A DNA stretch of 64,000 bases from NCBI RefSeq assembly GCF_003073135.1, contig NZ_PGDQ01000012.1:1-64000 (forward strand), in the 5' to 3' direction. The notes under the pieces were generated by a model that was given only the letters and a program-made list of their open reading frames with translations, was not told where the DNA came from and ran no database searches. Below, in pieces: positions 1-8,416 of this stretch (positions are counted from its first letter, which is position 1; each line of letters opens with the position of its first letter). The position numbers and the translations under genes were made by a program. Origin of the DNA: Euzebya rosea. GTDB lineage: Bacteria > Actinomycetota > Nitriliruptoria > Euzebyales > Euzebyaceae.

Positions 1-31
1 GCTGTTGGGTCATCGTGTGGGTCCTTCGCGT

Positions 32-90
32 TGTAGGAGACATGAAGTTCACACGGTGGCCCGCCCTATCGGGCGGACCCTGCTCCTACA
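32..90. repeat. Nested inverted repeat in a gene-free stretch
   Basis: The arms TGTAGGAG (32-39) and CTCCTACA (83-90) are perfect inverted copies. Between them lies a second hairpin, CCGCCC-TATC-GGGCGG (61-76), and directly after comes the palindrome CCACGTGG (91-98). This could be a structured transcript end, the edge of a mobile element or a REP-like element; the sequence does not decide. The rest of 1-342 holds no gene I can support. It lies downstream of the minus-strand gene ending at 343. Confidence 0.5.
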
Positions 91-342
91 CCACGTGGTG
101 GGACTCACCCCTTGCCTGCACCCCTTGGACCTAGTAAGAGCCTGAAGCGGTGTTGAGCGGCATCCCTGCCTGAGAGGGTGTGGAGGTTCCGATCAGCTTC
201 CTGTGGATACCGAAGGCGTCCATCGGTCAGGTCCCACCCATCCCTGCTGGCAGTGTGTGCGGCGTGCAACTTGCCGGACCCTCCGTCCGGCATCTGGCAG
301 CGTAGACCACCCAAACGTGCGGTGCGCGCACAGCCATCGAGT

Positions 343-1446
343 TCAGAAACATTGCCGCGACCCGTCCCAGTAGATGGAGCAGTCCATCTCCTCGTCGCGG
401 AGGACCCGCATGCCGCACAGTGGTGAGGCGGACTCCCGACAGAAGTAGTCGCCTTGAGGATCCGTGCACACGACATCGCCGTCCGTGGGATGCGGGCTGC
501 AGGTTCCATAGGCCCATGTCTCGATCTCTGGACCGCAGTCCACGTCTGCGTTGCCGTAGTTGAAGCACCCGTCTCCCTGGAAGACGATGGCCTCCGGGTC
601 GCCGCATGCGGCCTGGTAGTAATCGCTGGTGGGGTCGAGAGTGCAGAAGATCTCGCCAGATCCTCCGGAGGCGCAGTAGAGGTCGACACCGGTGCCGTGG
701 CACCGCCCTTCGATCCGGGTCGTTGACGCCGGGGCGGGTGTTGGTTGCTGGGCGTCGGTGGGGGCGACGGTGTCGATGTCGAAGTCCTCGGGCTCGAGGA
801 GCCACTCCGTGCACAGGTGCATCACGGATGCCGCCAGCAGGCTCTGGGCGTCACTCCGTTCGAACCCGATCGCTTCGATCACCTCCCAGGCGTCGACGAA
901 CGCGTCCAGGATTTCGCGGGCGTCGTCGGGGCTGGCGATCACCGACACCACGAAGGTGCCTTCGGCTAGGTCCAGCTCTATGTCGTGCGTGTTCCCGCTG
1001 GCAACGAACTCCGCAACGGTCTCTCCGCCAACCGACACCTCGACGGTGCTGCTCGCCTCAGCGGTGATGGACAGGCTCACCCGTGACCCGGTGACCTGGT
1101 CCCGCACGACGGGCTTGGGCGGAGGGGTCGTGTCCCGCGGGGGCGGGGGCGGGGGTGGCGGAGGAGGTGGGGGCGGGGGTGGCGGGGCGGCCGAGGAATT
1201 CGACCCGCTGCTGGACGACCCACTACCCCCGTGGCAGTGACGCTCGCCGGTGGTGTATCCGTGGCTTGCACAGTTGGTCCGGCACACATGACACCCCGAG
1301 GAGTCGGTACCACCCGAGTGCGCCTCCGCCGGTTGGGTGAGAGGCGTGACCGCCGACGCCAGCAGCAGTGCGAGCCCGAACAACAAGCTGTACACGACCC
1401 TTCGGCGGTGATCCCGTGTCGTGATGGCGATCGTCTCGGTGCTCAT
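343..1446 (-). CDS. Secreted YHYH-like protein with poly-proline linker and six-cysteine C-terminal module
   Basis: This 367-residue exported protein has unknown function. It opens with a basic stretch and hydrophobic segment (about residues 14-42, ending in a PAEA cleavage-like site). A Cys/His-rich patch follows (about 43-72, HSGGTDSSGCH to ERHCH) and resembles YHYH-type secreted proteins. Next come a Ser/Gly linker and an uninterrupted run of 16 prolines (about 88-103) encoded by a G/C microsatellite. The middle looks like a mixed alpha/beta domain. The tail carries six cysteines spaced C-x10-C-x8-C-x7-C-x11-C-x9-C with the signatures SASPLCG and YWDGSR. The same module closes two coiled-coil lipoproteins near 20.7 kb and 35.6 kb. 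The ATG at 1446 overlaps the TGA of the upstream gene (ATGA), implying translational coupling. Confidence 0.8.
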   Translation of the reverse strand: MSTETIAITTRDHRRRVVYSLLFGLALLLASAVTPLTQPAEAHSGGTDSSGCHVCRTNCASHGYTTGERHCHGGSGSSSSGSNSSAAPPPPPPPPPPPPPPPPRDTTPPPKPVVRDQVTGSRVSLSITAEASSTVEVSVGGETVAEFVASGNTHDIELDLAEGTFVVSVIASPDDAREILDAFVDAWEVIEAIGFERSDAQSLLAASVMHLCTEWLLEPEDFDIDTVAPTDAQQPTPAPASTTRIEGRCHGTGVDLYCASGGSGEIFCTLDPTSDYYQAACGDPEAIVFQGDGCFNYGNADVDCGPEIETWAYGTCSPHPTDGDVVCTDPQGDYFCRESASPLCGMRVLRDEEMDCSIYWDGSRQCF

Positions 1447-1930
1447 GCCCCGTGCACCATCTGCAGGTCCTGCTCGAACTCCTGCGACCGGACCCGCAGC
1501 GCCCCCACGTAGACGGCGACTTCTCGGGCACCGTTCAGGTCACCAGATGCGACAGGCGTCGCCGCACACCGTCGAGGACCGCTGCGAAGACACAAAGGAC
1601 CGAGGGGTCTGGTGTCTCGACCGTCACGCTGCGCACACCGGGGTCGAGCTCGGCCTGCCGGGTGAGCGTGCTGATCAACGAGCGCTCGCGCTCGTCCGTC
1701 GCGGTAACCAACGGGGCGTACCGCCGCCACGTCTTTACCCTCAGCCCCCATTCCACGACGCCGCCGGTGGGTCGCGTGCGCATGTGGTTCAGCGCGTCGC
1801 GGTGACGCCGGACACTCACCCGCTCGCCGGTGTCGAGCGTGGCGAACGCTTCCGGCTGCTCGAACTCCTCGAGCTGTGATCGGGTGGTGGGGACGAACGC
1901 ACCGGATCGTGGGTCGTTGACATCGTGCAC
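1443..1930 (-). pseudogene. Small gene with apparent frameshift, coupled to the YHYH-like protein gene
   Basis: The reading frame from GTG at 1930 (preceded by GGAGGA with good spacing) looks protein-like, with EEFEQPEAF and ERVSVRRHRDAL, but stops at 1535. The adjacent frame continues at once with coding-like sequence (DLNGAREVAVYVGALRVRS and QEFEQDLQMVHGA) and ends with TGA at 1443-1445, inside an ATGA overlap with the next gene. A single -1 shift near 1535-1560 would restore about 162 residues. No classic slippery heptamer is present, so a mutation or sequence error is likelier than programmed frameshifting. A third frame from ATG 2034 (MLARSFCNLCDPRDAV) also looks coding and may be the original 5' part. 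The family is not recognised. Confidence 0.5.
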
Positions 1931-2072
1931 AGGGCTTCCTCCAGGAACTCGCGTGCGCGCGGATCCTCCGCACACCCGGTCGTCGTGACTGCGTCGCGCG
2001 GGTCGCACAGATTGCAGAACGACCGAGCCAGCATGGCGTTACGGCGAGGTCAGGTCTGACGGTAGATCACCC

Positions 2073-2405
2073 CTCGACAACGAGAACCAGCGTCTAGGGT
2101 CCGGATGCTCCGGGCAATCGGACCCGACGACGTTCCCGGGATACCTCGAGAACCTGTGCGAGGCCCACGATCTCAAGAGCGACTACTACGCACACACCGG
2201 CGCGGCCGTCGGCGAGGAGTCCGTACACACGCTGTGGCGGAGGTCCAACCCCGACGCCGGCTTCCACTGCGACTTCGTGCTGGTCCCCCGCTCCTGGATC
2301 GTCCACGACGTCGTCGTGGGCAGCTACGAGGAAGGGGGCCACCCGGCGCTACCGGTGAAGAGCGACCACGCGCCCCTCATCGCCCGCGTCTCCCCCGGCG
2401 GCTGA
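2073..2405 (+). pseudogene. C-terminal remnant of an endonuclease/exonuclease/phosphatase (EEP) family protein
   Basis: The frame ending with TGA at 2403-2405 reads PGYLENLCEAHDLKSDYY, then GFHCDFVLVPRSWIVHDV and SDHAPLIARV. These match the end of EEP-superfamily hydrolases: a (H/D)xDFVxVP strand, then a glycine-centred turn and the terminal SDHxPL catalytic motif. The N-terminal half with the metal-binding N and E residues is missing. No start codon with a ribosome site is evident, and the open frame fades before 2073. The fragment therefore looks like a dead remnant. Its neighbours are also damaged genes, so this end of the window has probably undergone deletion. Confidence 0.6.
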
Positions 2406-2437
2406 CACGAGGATAGCATTGCCGCGGAACGGACCTT

Positions 2438-2451
2438 CGTCACATGTGACG
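2438..2451. promoter_or_regulatory. 14-base palindrome CGTCACATGTGACG, copy 1
   Basis: A perfect 14-base palindrome lies 80 bases before the ATG of the downstream CWB2 protein. The identical sequence occurs once more at 20093-20106, upstream of another surface-protein gene. It is the size and symmetry of a dimeric regulator's operator. No regulator gene is nearby to assign it to. Confidence 0.5.
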
Positions 2452-2531
2452 CATTGCATGGGCAACGATGACAACAGCCGAGTCGGAACCACCGGTCGGC
2501 ACGCAGTCATCGACGTCAGAAGGAACGACCC

Positions 2532-3323
2532 ATGAACCGCCCTGTGATCCTCGCGATCCTCATCCTTGCCATCCTCGCCGCCGGCGCGACCGTCGCCTCG
2601 TCCCAGAACCAGGTCTGGCGGATCACCGATGCCACATCGACCGTCGAGGACAAGCAGATCGTCCTCCGCACGACCATCGAGAACCCACGCTCCTTCGGTG
2701 AGCTGAGCTGGTACGAGGACAGCGACGACAATGTCAACAGGCTCTACGTCTCCGCCGGCAACCTCGGTTCGTCCACGAGCGTCCGGCAGAACGGTGAGTC
2801 GATCGACTGCCCCGGCATCACCACGACGTTCGACAGCAGCAGCGGGCAGGAGGAATGGACCACCACCATCCCTGCGGGATGCATCCAGGAAGGCACCTAC
2901 TCGATGTTCGTCAACCGCAGCAACATCGAGGGCGGCGACACTTCCAACACCTTCGGCCCGGTCGAGCTGACCTCCCCCGGCGGCGACATCCCCGCCCCGG
3001 AGTTCGAGCCCGCCGCCATCGAGCGACTCGCTGGGGCATCCCGCTACGAGACCGCCGTTGAGGTCAGCCGCTTCGCCTTCCCCAACCGCGCGTCCCGGGT
3101 CATCCTCTCCAACGCCAACGTCCAGGTTGACGCACTCCCCGGCTCACAGCTGAGCGGCGGTCCCATCCTCTACGTCCCGGCCGACGGACCGGTGCCGCAG
3201 ATCGTCCTCGACGAGGTCGCCCGGCTTAACCCCACAGAGGTCATCGTGCTCGGTGGCGCCTTCGCGGTCAGCGACGACGTGGCCGCCCAAGTCCAGGCGC
3301 AGACGTCCCACCGCACCAACTGA
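2532..3323 (+). CDS. Secreted protein with a single CWB2 cell-wall-binding repeat
   Basis: The 263-residue product starts with a hydrophobic signal segment (residues 4-23, AILILAILAAGATVASS). A beta-rich domain follows (about 24-155), with two cysteines that could pair and no family I recognise. One CWB2 repeat lies at about 165-258, with ERLAGASRYETAVEVSR at its start and VIVLGGAFAVSDDV near its end. CWB2 proteins usually carry three tandem repeats, which together bind secondary cell-wall polymer; here the protein ends after one, so it may be truncated. AGAAGGAACGACCC before the ATG gives a good ribosome site. The remains of another CWB2 protein follow within 150 bases. Confidence 0.8.
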   Translation: MNRPVILAILILAILAAGATVASSQNQVWRITDATSTVEDKQIVLRTTIENPRSFGELSWYEDSDDNVNRLYVSAGNLGSSTSVRQNGESIDCPGITTTFDSSSGQEEWTTTIPAGCIQEGTYSMFVNRSNIEGGDTSNTFGPVELTSPGGDIPAPEFEPAAIERLAGASRYETAVEVSRFAFPNRASRVILSNANVQVDALPGSQLSGGPILYVPADGPVPQIVLDEVARLNPTEVIVLGGAFAVSDDVAAQVQAQTSHRTN

Positions 3324-3465
3324 CCCCCCGAGGAGACGGGCAGAAACAGTCGCGGTCGGCCCATGACGACGGGCGGCAATCCGCCCGGCCAGTACTCGTC
3401 AGCCAGACCGGATCGGCACCGATCTCGACGGCACCACCAGCCTCGGGAACGGCAGCGGCATCTAC

Positions 3466-5514
3466 GTGTTCGGCACGGGTGTGCGGATCGGCGGAACGGC
3501 CCCCGGGGCGGGCAACACCATCTCCGGAAACGACGGCCACGGGGTTGTGCTCCAAGGGGGCGGCGCCGTTTTGCAGGGCAACCTGACCGGCACCACCGCT
3601 GACGGGGCCTCAGCGCTCGGCAACCGTGGCGGCATCAACTCCGGCGAAGGCATCTACGTCCTGGGCTCCGCGTCCGGTGCCCTCATCGGCGGCACCGACC
3701 CCGCCGCCGGCAACACGATCGCCGACAACGGCAACCACGGCATCTTCGTGCAGGGCCCGGACGCCCTCGTCCAGAACAACCGGATCGACACCAACGCCGC
3801 TGGCACCGCCGCACTGGGCAACACCAACGACGGCATCGCCTCGTGGTCCTCGGCCACCGGTCTGCGCGTCGGCACCCCCGGAGCGGGGAACCTGCTGTCC
3901 GGCAACGGCCGCTTCGGGGTGTACGCCCTCACCGAGGGCATGACCGTCGAGGGCAACCTGATCGGCACCGACGCCGCAGGCACGGGCACGGTGCCCAACG
4001 ACGACGGTGGCGTGGTCGTCCAACAGGTCGACGTTCGAGTTGGCGGCGCCGACGCCGGGGCCGGGAACACCATCGCCGGCAATGACGATTTCGGCCTGCT
4101 CGTGGTCGCGGGCGCGAGTGCCGCCGTCAGCCGCAACACCATCCACGACAACGGGGCGCTCGGCATCGACCTGGGTAAGTCCTTTCTGGCAGATGGGGTG
4201 ACCCCCAACGACACCGGTGACGGCGATGTCGGTCCCAGCGGGTTCCAGAACTTCCCGGTGCTCAACACCCCGACCGCCGGCCGGGCCCTGCGCGGGTCGC
4301 TGGACAGCACGCCCGACACCGACTTCGTCATCGAGGTGTTCGCCTCCGACGAATGCGACCCCTCCGGCTACGGCGAGGGGGAGCGGTTCCTCGGCGCGGT
4401 GGACGCACGGACCGACGCGACCGGAACGACAACCTTCTTCGTGGGTGTGCCGCTGGCCGTTGGCGAGGTGGTCACCGCGACCGCGACCGGTCCGGAGGGG
4501 ACCTCGGAGTTCTCCCCCTGCCGGGAGGTTCGGGCGCCCTCGCCCACACCCACCATCGACCCTGCCGACGTGTCCGCGGCCAGCAGCGCCGACGACCCCA
4601 TCCAGGCGGCCATCGACCTGTCGAACCTGCGGTTCACCGAACCAACCGCATTCGCCCAGGACACCAGGACGGTCCCGTTCGCGGTTCTCGCCCGCGCTGA
4701 CGTCTTCGCTGACGCGCTCGGCGGATCGGTCCTCACCGGCGACGCGCCGCTGCTGTACACGGCGGGCGACACCCTCGACCCCCGCACCGCCACCGAGCTC
4801 GACCGCATCCTCGACGACGGCACCGTCTACCTGCTCGGCGGCACCGCCGCCCTGTCCGACGACGTCGAACGAGCCATCACCGACGCCGGCCACACCCCAG
4901 TCCGACTCGCCGGCCCCAGCCGGGTCGAGACCGCCCTCGCCGTCGCCGACCTCGCCCTGACCCTCACCCCCGATCCCGACGGGGTGATGCTCGCCCGCGC
5001 CGACGGCCCGGCCGACAACCCAACCGCAGCCTGGGCCGATGCCATCACCGCCGGCGGACTCGCCGCCGACATCGGCCAGCCGATCCTCCTCACCCCCACC
5101 GACACCCTCCACCCGGCCGTCGCCGACTGGCTCGACGGACAGGACCTGCCCGTCACCGCGCTCGGTGGCCCGGCCGCCATCTCCGACGACGTGGTCGACC
5201 GGATCAGCGCGACCCGCGCCAACGGCACCACCCGGTACGGCACCGCCGTGACGGTGGCCGACCTCTGGCCCGCCACCTCCGGCGGCTACGTCATCGCCAA
5301 CGGCACCGCCGACGACGCCTGGGCGTTCACCCTCGCCGCCGCCGGCGCCGCTGCCGACCTCGACCAGCCGACCCTTCTGGTCGACTCCGACCGGCTGCCC
5401 GACGAGACCGACGACCGCCTCTGCGCCACCGGCACACGCGCGGACACCACCCTCATCGGCTCCGACCGGCTCATCGACCAGGCCGTCCGCGACGCCCTCA
5501 CCCAACCCTGCTGA
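3466..5514 (+). CDS. NosD-like beta-helix protein with three CWB2 repeats, 5' end lost
   Basis: From GTG 3466 the product is 682 residues. Residues 1-230 are parallel beta-helix repeats of the GNxIGTDxxGTxxLGN type (e.g. NLIGTDAAGTGTVPNDDGG). Then comes a beta-sandwich-like segment (about 235-350) common at the end of such helices, and three CWB2 repeats (about 370-680, e.g. VYLLGGTAALSDDV). Coding character continues upstream of the start in the same frame (DRIGTDLDGTTSLGNGSG) back to a TGA at 3364-3366. The true N-terminus and signal peptide are therefore missing. As it stands the product could not be exported by Sec, so the gene is probably a remnant of a larger surface protein, perhaps lost through recombination with its CWB2 neighbour. 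Confidence 0.75.
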   Translation: MFGTGVRIGGTAPGAGNTISGNDGHGVVLQGGGAVLQGNLTGTTADGASALGNRGGINSGEGIYVLGSASGALIGGTDPAAGNTIADNGNHGIFVQGPDALVQNNRIDTNAAGTAALGNTNDGIASWSSATGLRVGTPGAGNLLSGNGRFGVYALTEGMTVEGNLIGTDAAGTGTVPNDDGGVVVQQVDVRVGGADAGAGNTIAGNDDFGLLVVAGASAAVSRNTIHDNGALGIDLGKSFLADGVTPNDTGDGDVGPSGFQNFPVLNTPTAGRALRGSLDSTPDTDFVIEVFASDECDPSGYGEGERFLGAVDARTDATGTTTFFVGVPLAVGEVVTATATGPEGTSEFSPCREVRAPSPTPTIDPADVSAASSADDPIQAAIDLSNLRFTEPTAFAQDTRTVPFAVLARADVFADALGGSVLTGDAPLLYTAGDTLDPRTATELDRILDDGTVYLLGGTAALSDDVERAITDAGHTPVRLAGPSRVETALAVADLALTLTPDPDGVMLARADGPADNPTAAWADAITAGGLAADIGQPILLTPTDTLHPAVADWLDGQDLPVTALGGPAAISDDVVDRISATRANGTTRYGTAVTVADLWPATSGGYVIANGTADDAWAFTLAAAGAAADLDQPTLLVDSDRLPDETDDRLCATGTRADTTLIGSDRLIDQAVRDALTQPC

Positions 5515-5540
5515 GGCGCGGCACGACCCGGCGATCCCGA

Positions 5541-5570
5541 CGCTCCCCGTGCCCTCGCGCACGGGGAGCG
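5541..5570. terminator. Bidirectional hairpin terminator between convergent genes
   Basis: A perfect 12-base stem, CGCTCCCCGTGC, pairs with its inverse around the loop CCTCGC. It lies between a plus-strand gene ending at 5514 and a minus-strand gene ending at 5605, so it can serve both. Confidence 0.75.
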
Positions 5571-5604
5571 CCGCCATCGTGGGACGACGGCGCTGTGCCG
5601 GCGG

Positions 5605-6357
5605 CTACTCGGGGGGAGCCATCCCGGCAGTCTCGCCGCCGTCGGCCACGAACTCCGCGCCCGTGGAGAAGCTGGACTCGTCGCTGGCGAGGAACACGAT
5701 CATGTTCGACACCTCCTCGGGCTGGCCGACCCGCTTCATCGCCACGTGGGTCTGCGGCGTCTCCATGCCGTCGGTCATCGGCGTGGCGATCACACCCGGG
5801 TGCACGGTGTTGACGCGGACGTCGTGGACGCCGAGGTCCAGGGCGGCGGACTTGGACAGGCCGACGAGGCCGTGCTTGGCCGCGCTGTAGCCGGGAAGGC
5901 TCGCGAAGCCCATCAGCCCGGCGGTGGAAGAGATGTTGATGATCGAGCTGGGCGCGCCGGCCTTGAGCGCCTCGACGCTGGCGGTCATGCCGTTGAACAC
6001 GCCGGTCAGGTTGATGGCGATGAGGGTGTCCCACTGCTCGCCGGTGTACTCCCCGATGGGCGCGAAGTTGGCGATGCCGGCGTTGTTGACCAGGACGTTG
6101 AGCCCGCCGAACCGCTCGACGGCCGTGGACACGGCCTCGGCCCACTGTGCCCGGTCGGTCACGTCGAGGTGGACGTAGACCGCAGCATCGCCGAGCTCGT
6201 CGGCGAGGGCGTTGCCCTCCTCGTCGAGGATGTCGGCGATGACGACCCGGGCCCCCTCGGCGACCATCGCCCGGGCGTGGCTGGCGCCCATCCCCCTCGC
6301 CCCTCCGCTGATCAGGGCGACCTTGCCCTCGAGTCGGGTTCCGGTGGTCGTGCTCAT
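5605..6357 (-). CDS. Short-chain dehydrogenase/reductase (SDR)
   Basis: This 250-residue classical SDR is a cytoplasmic NAD(P)-dependent oxidoreductase. The Rossmann glycine motif is SGGARGMGASHA, a slight variant of TGxxxGxG. NNAG follows the fourth strand. The catalytic Ser lies in ISSTAG, and Tyr/Lys in YSAAK. The C-terminus VHPGVIATPMTDGM and the EFVADGG strand are typical of the 3-alpha/20-beta-hydroxysteroid dehydrogenase-like subgroup. The substrate cannot be read from sequence. The start at 6357 is chosen over 6399 because GGAGGAGACAACGAG precedes this ATG and homology begins here. The gene stands alone, convergent to the CWB2 gene across a strong terminator. Confidence 0.9.
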   Translation of the reverse strand: MSTTTGTRLEGKVALISGGARGMGASHARAMVAEGARVVIADILDEEGNALADELGDAAVYVHLDVTDRAQWAEAVSTAVERFGGLNVLVNNAGIANFAPIGEYTGEQWDTLIAINLTGVFNGMTASVEALKAGAPSSIINISSTAGLMGFASLPGYSAAKHGLVGLSKSAALDLGVHDVRVNTVHPGVIATPMTDGMETPQTHVAMKRVGQPEEVSNMIVFLASDESSFSTGAEFVADGGETAGMAPPE

Positions 6358-6467
6358 CTCGTTGTCTCCTCCGTCGGCGGATGTCGTGTCAGGGCCCAAC
6401 CACTACCCCGTCGGTGGGGATTCCCACGCTCGGCCGGTGCGCTTCGTTCGAATCCGAGCGCTGGCGG

Positions 6468-7856
6468 CTATCGGGGCTCGGAGACCTCGACGCCGTCCGG
6501 CGGGTCCGTCAGCAGCTCGACCCGGCCGGAGCCCGACCCGATCATCAGCTGCAGCGCCGCCGAGGTGATCGCCTCGGTTAGCCGGTGGGTCTCGGCAGGG
6601 TCGAGGGTTCCCGACAGGCCGATCCGGCTCGCGAGCGGGGTGAGGAGCGGGAGCACGGTGACGTCACGATGCAGCGTGCCGGGGATCGCCAGGCCGACCG
6701 CCTGCTCGGTGTCCGCGTGCACCTCGACCAGCAGGGCGTCGTTGTCGTCGCCCATCCACGGGTCGCTGCGCAACGACACCAGCGGCACGTCAAGCCCGGC
6801 CGACCGGACCGCCGGGGGCAGCGGCTCGACCCAGGGGTCGTGGCCGATCACGCCGTCGCACGCCGGGACGCCGAGCTCGGCGCAGGCCCAGATGGCCGCC
6901 CCTCCGCCGGTCGAGTGGCCCTGGATGACCAGCCGGTCGAGGTCGGCCGCGGCGACCACCTCGACGGGCGCACCCTCCCCCGCCGGTCCGCCGCCGTCGA
7001 CCAGGTCGGCGACAAGCGCGAGGACGTCGTCGCGGAACAGCCGCTCGAGCTCGGTCGAGGCGCGGTCGTACTCCTCGTCCGACACCCCGTCGGGCAGCAG
7101 GTCGGGGTCGATGCCGATGACCTCCCCACCGTCGATGGGCTGGCTGACCAGCGCGCCGTAGGCGTGGTCCATCGCGATGACGAGGTGGCCGTCGGCGGCC
7201 AGCGCCTCCAGCAGCTGGGCCTGCGCGGCACGGAACCCTCCCCAACCGTGGACCGACACCACGACCGGCAACGGCTCGGTGGGCAAGGGCGCGTCGACGA
7301 TCGCGGCGGTCCTGGCCATCCCGAGGTGTCGCAGGAGGAGGGACGGCAGGCCGAGGAAGTCACCGGCGATGGCCGCGAACTCGGCCGGCTGCGTCGTGAC
7401 GGGGTTGCGTGGCCCCTCGGTCGCGTCGGTCGGATACCAGACCTGCACCGGCAGGGCCCGAGGCACGCCGGCCGGGCCCGACGGGTGGGTTCGGTCGCCG
7501 TCGAGGAGGGTGTAGCTGGTCGTGCCGACACCCGCCGGTTCGGTGAGGGACAGGACCGGCAGGGCGGTCCCCGCCACCAGGCTCACGAGCGCGAGCGAGG
7601 CCGCCAGCAGCCCGACCAGCTTCTGTCCCCGACGGGATGGGACGTCCCGCCCGCCCGCGCGGACCACGCCGATGACCAGCAGGACCGCCGCCGCCACGTA
7701 CGCAGGAACCATCTGCCACCGGGCGGCAGCCACGGCCTGCAGCGCGACGATGGCCGTCGCCATGACGGCTGCGGGAAGCGCCAACCGGGGCCGCCACCAC
7801 GCCGTTGCCGCAGCGAGGAGGACGGCCACCACCGTGGTGAGGTCGAGGAAGGTCAT
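6468..7856 (-). CDS. Membrane-anchored alpha/beta hydrolase, PAF-acetylhydrolase-like
   Basis: The 462-residue product begins with three to four hydrophobic segments (about residues 5-105). An alpha/beta hydrolase domain follows (about 120-450). The oxyanion strand PVVVSVHGWGG and the nucleophile elbow GHSTGG are clear. TLHRDV near the C-terminus probably supplies the catalytic His. The layout resembles platelet-activating-factor acetylhydrolase/dienelactone-hydrolase relatives, which cleave short acyl or ester bonds. With the anchor it should act at the membrane surface. It could equally be a lipase or esterase. It lies 25 bases downstream of a small membrane-protein gene on the same strand and may be co-transcribed with it. 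Confidence 0.8.
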   Translation of the reverse strand: MTFLDLTTVVAVLLAAATAWWRPRLALPAAVMATAIVALQAVAAARWQMVPAYVAAAVLLVIGVVRAGGRDVPSRRGQKLVGLLAASLALVSLVAGTALPVLSLTEPAGVGTTSYTLLDGDRTHPSGPAGVPRALPVQVWYPTDATEGPRNPVTTQPAEFAAIAGDFLGLPSLLLRHLGMARTAAIVDAPLPTEPLPVVVSVHGWGGFRAAQAQLLEALAADGHLVIAMDHAYGALVSQPIDGGEVIGIDPDLLPDGVSDEEYDRASTELERLFRDDVLALVADLVDGGGPAGEGAPVEVVAAADLDRLVIQGHSTGGGAAIWACAELGVPACDGVIGHDPWVEPLPPAVRSAGLDVPLVSLRSDPWMGDDNDALLVEVHADTEQAVGLAIPGTLHRDVTVLPLLTPLASRIGLSGTLDPAETHRLTEAITSAALQLMIGSGSGRVELLTDPPDGVEVSEPR

Positions 7857-7881
7857 GGCGCCGGACAGGTGTCGGCGGACC

Positions 7882-8307
7882 TCAACGTCGGCGCACGCTT
7901 GTCCACCGGCTCAGCCCTCCCGCAAGCAGTGCGAGCGTCAGCACCGCGAACAGCGGCAGGTCAGTGGCCGGGTTGCCACCGAGGTCCAGGCCCACGACGT
8001 GGGAGACGAGGTGGGCCGCCGAACCGACGCCCACGCCGGTGAGCGCGACCACCAGCGCATCGGTGTGCACCGCGGCCAGCAGCAGCACCGCGCCCAAGCC
8101 GATCTGGAACGCCCCGATGTCCTGGAGGAAGTGCGGGTTGTAGGGCTCGAAGGTTGCCACGGCGTCGAAGAACGCTCGTGGGGCGGCCAGCGCACCGAGA
8201 CCGGTCAGCAGGAAGAACACGCCCGCGATGGTGGCCACCACTCGCGGCCAGCCGGGCGTGGGCGACGCCGATCGCGCCGAGGGGCTGGCCGTCGGGTCGT
8301 CGGTCAT
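7882..8307 (-). CDS. Small integral membrane protein, about four helices
   Basis: The 141-residue protein has a polar 20-residue N-terminus and four hydrophobic segments (about 23-42, 63-82, 84-107 and 117-133). The conserved-looking FFDAVATFEPYNPHFLQDI lies between the first and second. I do not recognise a named family; actinobacterial proteins of this size and pattern are usually annotated as hypothetical membrane proteins. It precedes the membrane-anchored hydrolase on the same strand. Confidence 0.7.
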   Translation of the reverse strand: MTDDPTASPSARSASPTPGWPRVVATIAGVFFLLTGLGALAAPRAFFDAVATFEPYNPHFLQDIGAFQIGLGAVLLLAAVHTDALVVALTGVGVGSAAHLVSHVVGLDLGGNPATDLPLFAVLTLALLAGGLSRWTSVRRR

Positions 8308-8416
8308 CGTGGGTGCCCCTGGTCGTCGGTCACTCGGGCTCGCAGCCTACGTGGGTCAGTCGTCGTCGACGAAGGAGGGCGTGTCGTGACGAGGGCGCGG
8401 TCCCCATCGAACGCCG

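Noticed and set aside
184-197. 14-base match AGGTTCCGATCAGC shared with 19034-19047
   Set aside because: Several 14-base matches are expected by chance in a window this size; the flanks do not match and neither copy is palindromic.
1530-1560. Programmed -1 frameshift site
   Set aside because: No X-XXY-YYZ slippery heptamer or following strong structure is visible, so mutation or error is a simpler explanation.
2438-2451. CRP/FNR-type site
   Set aside because: The half-sites are in the opposite order and without the six-base spacer of TGTGA-N6-TCACA.
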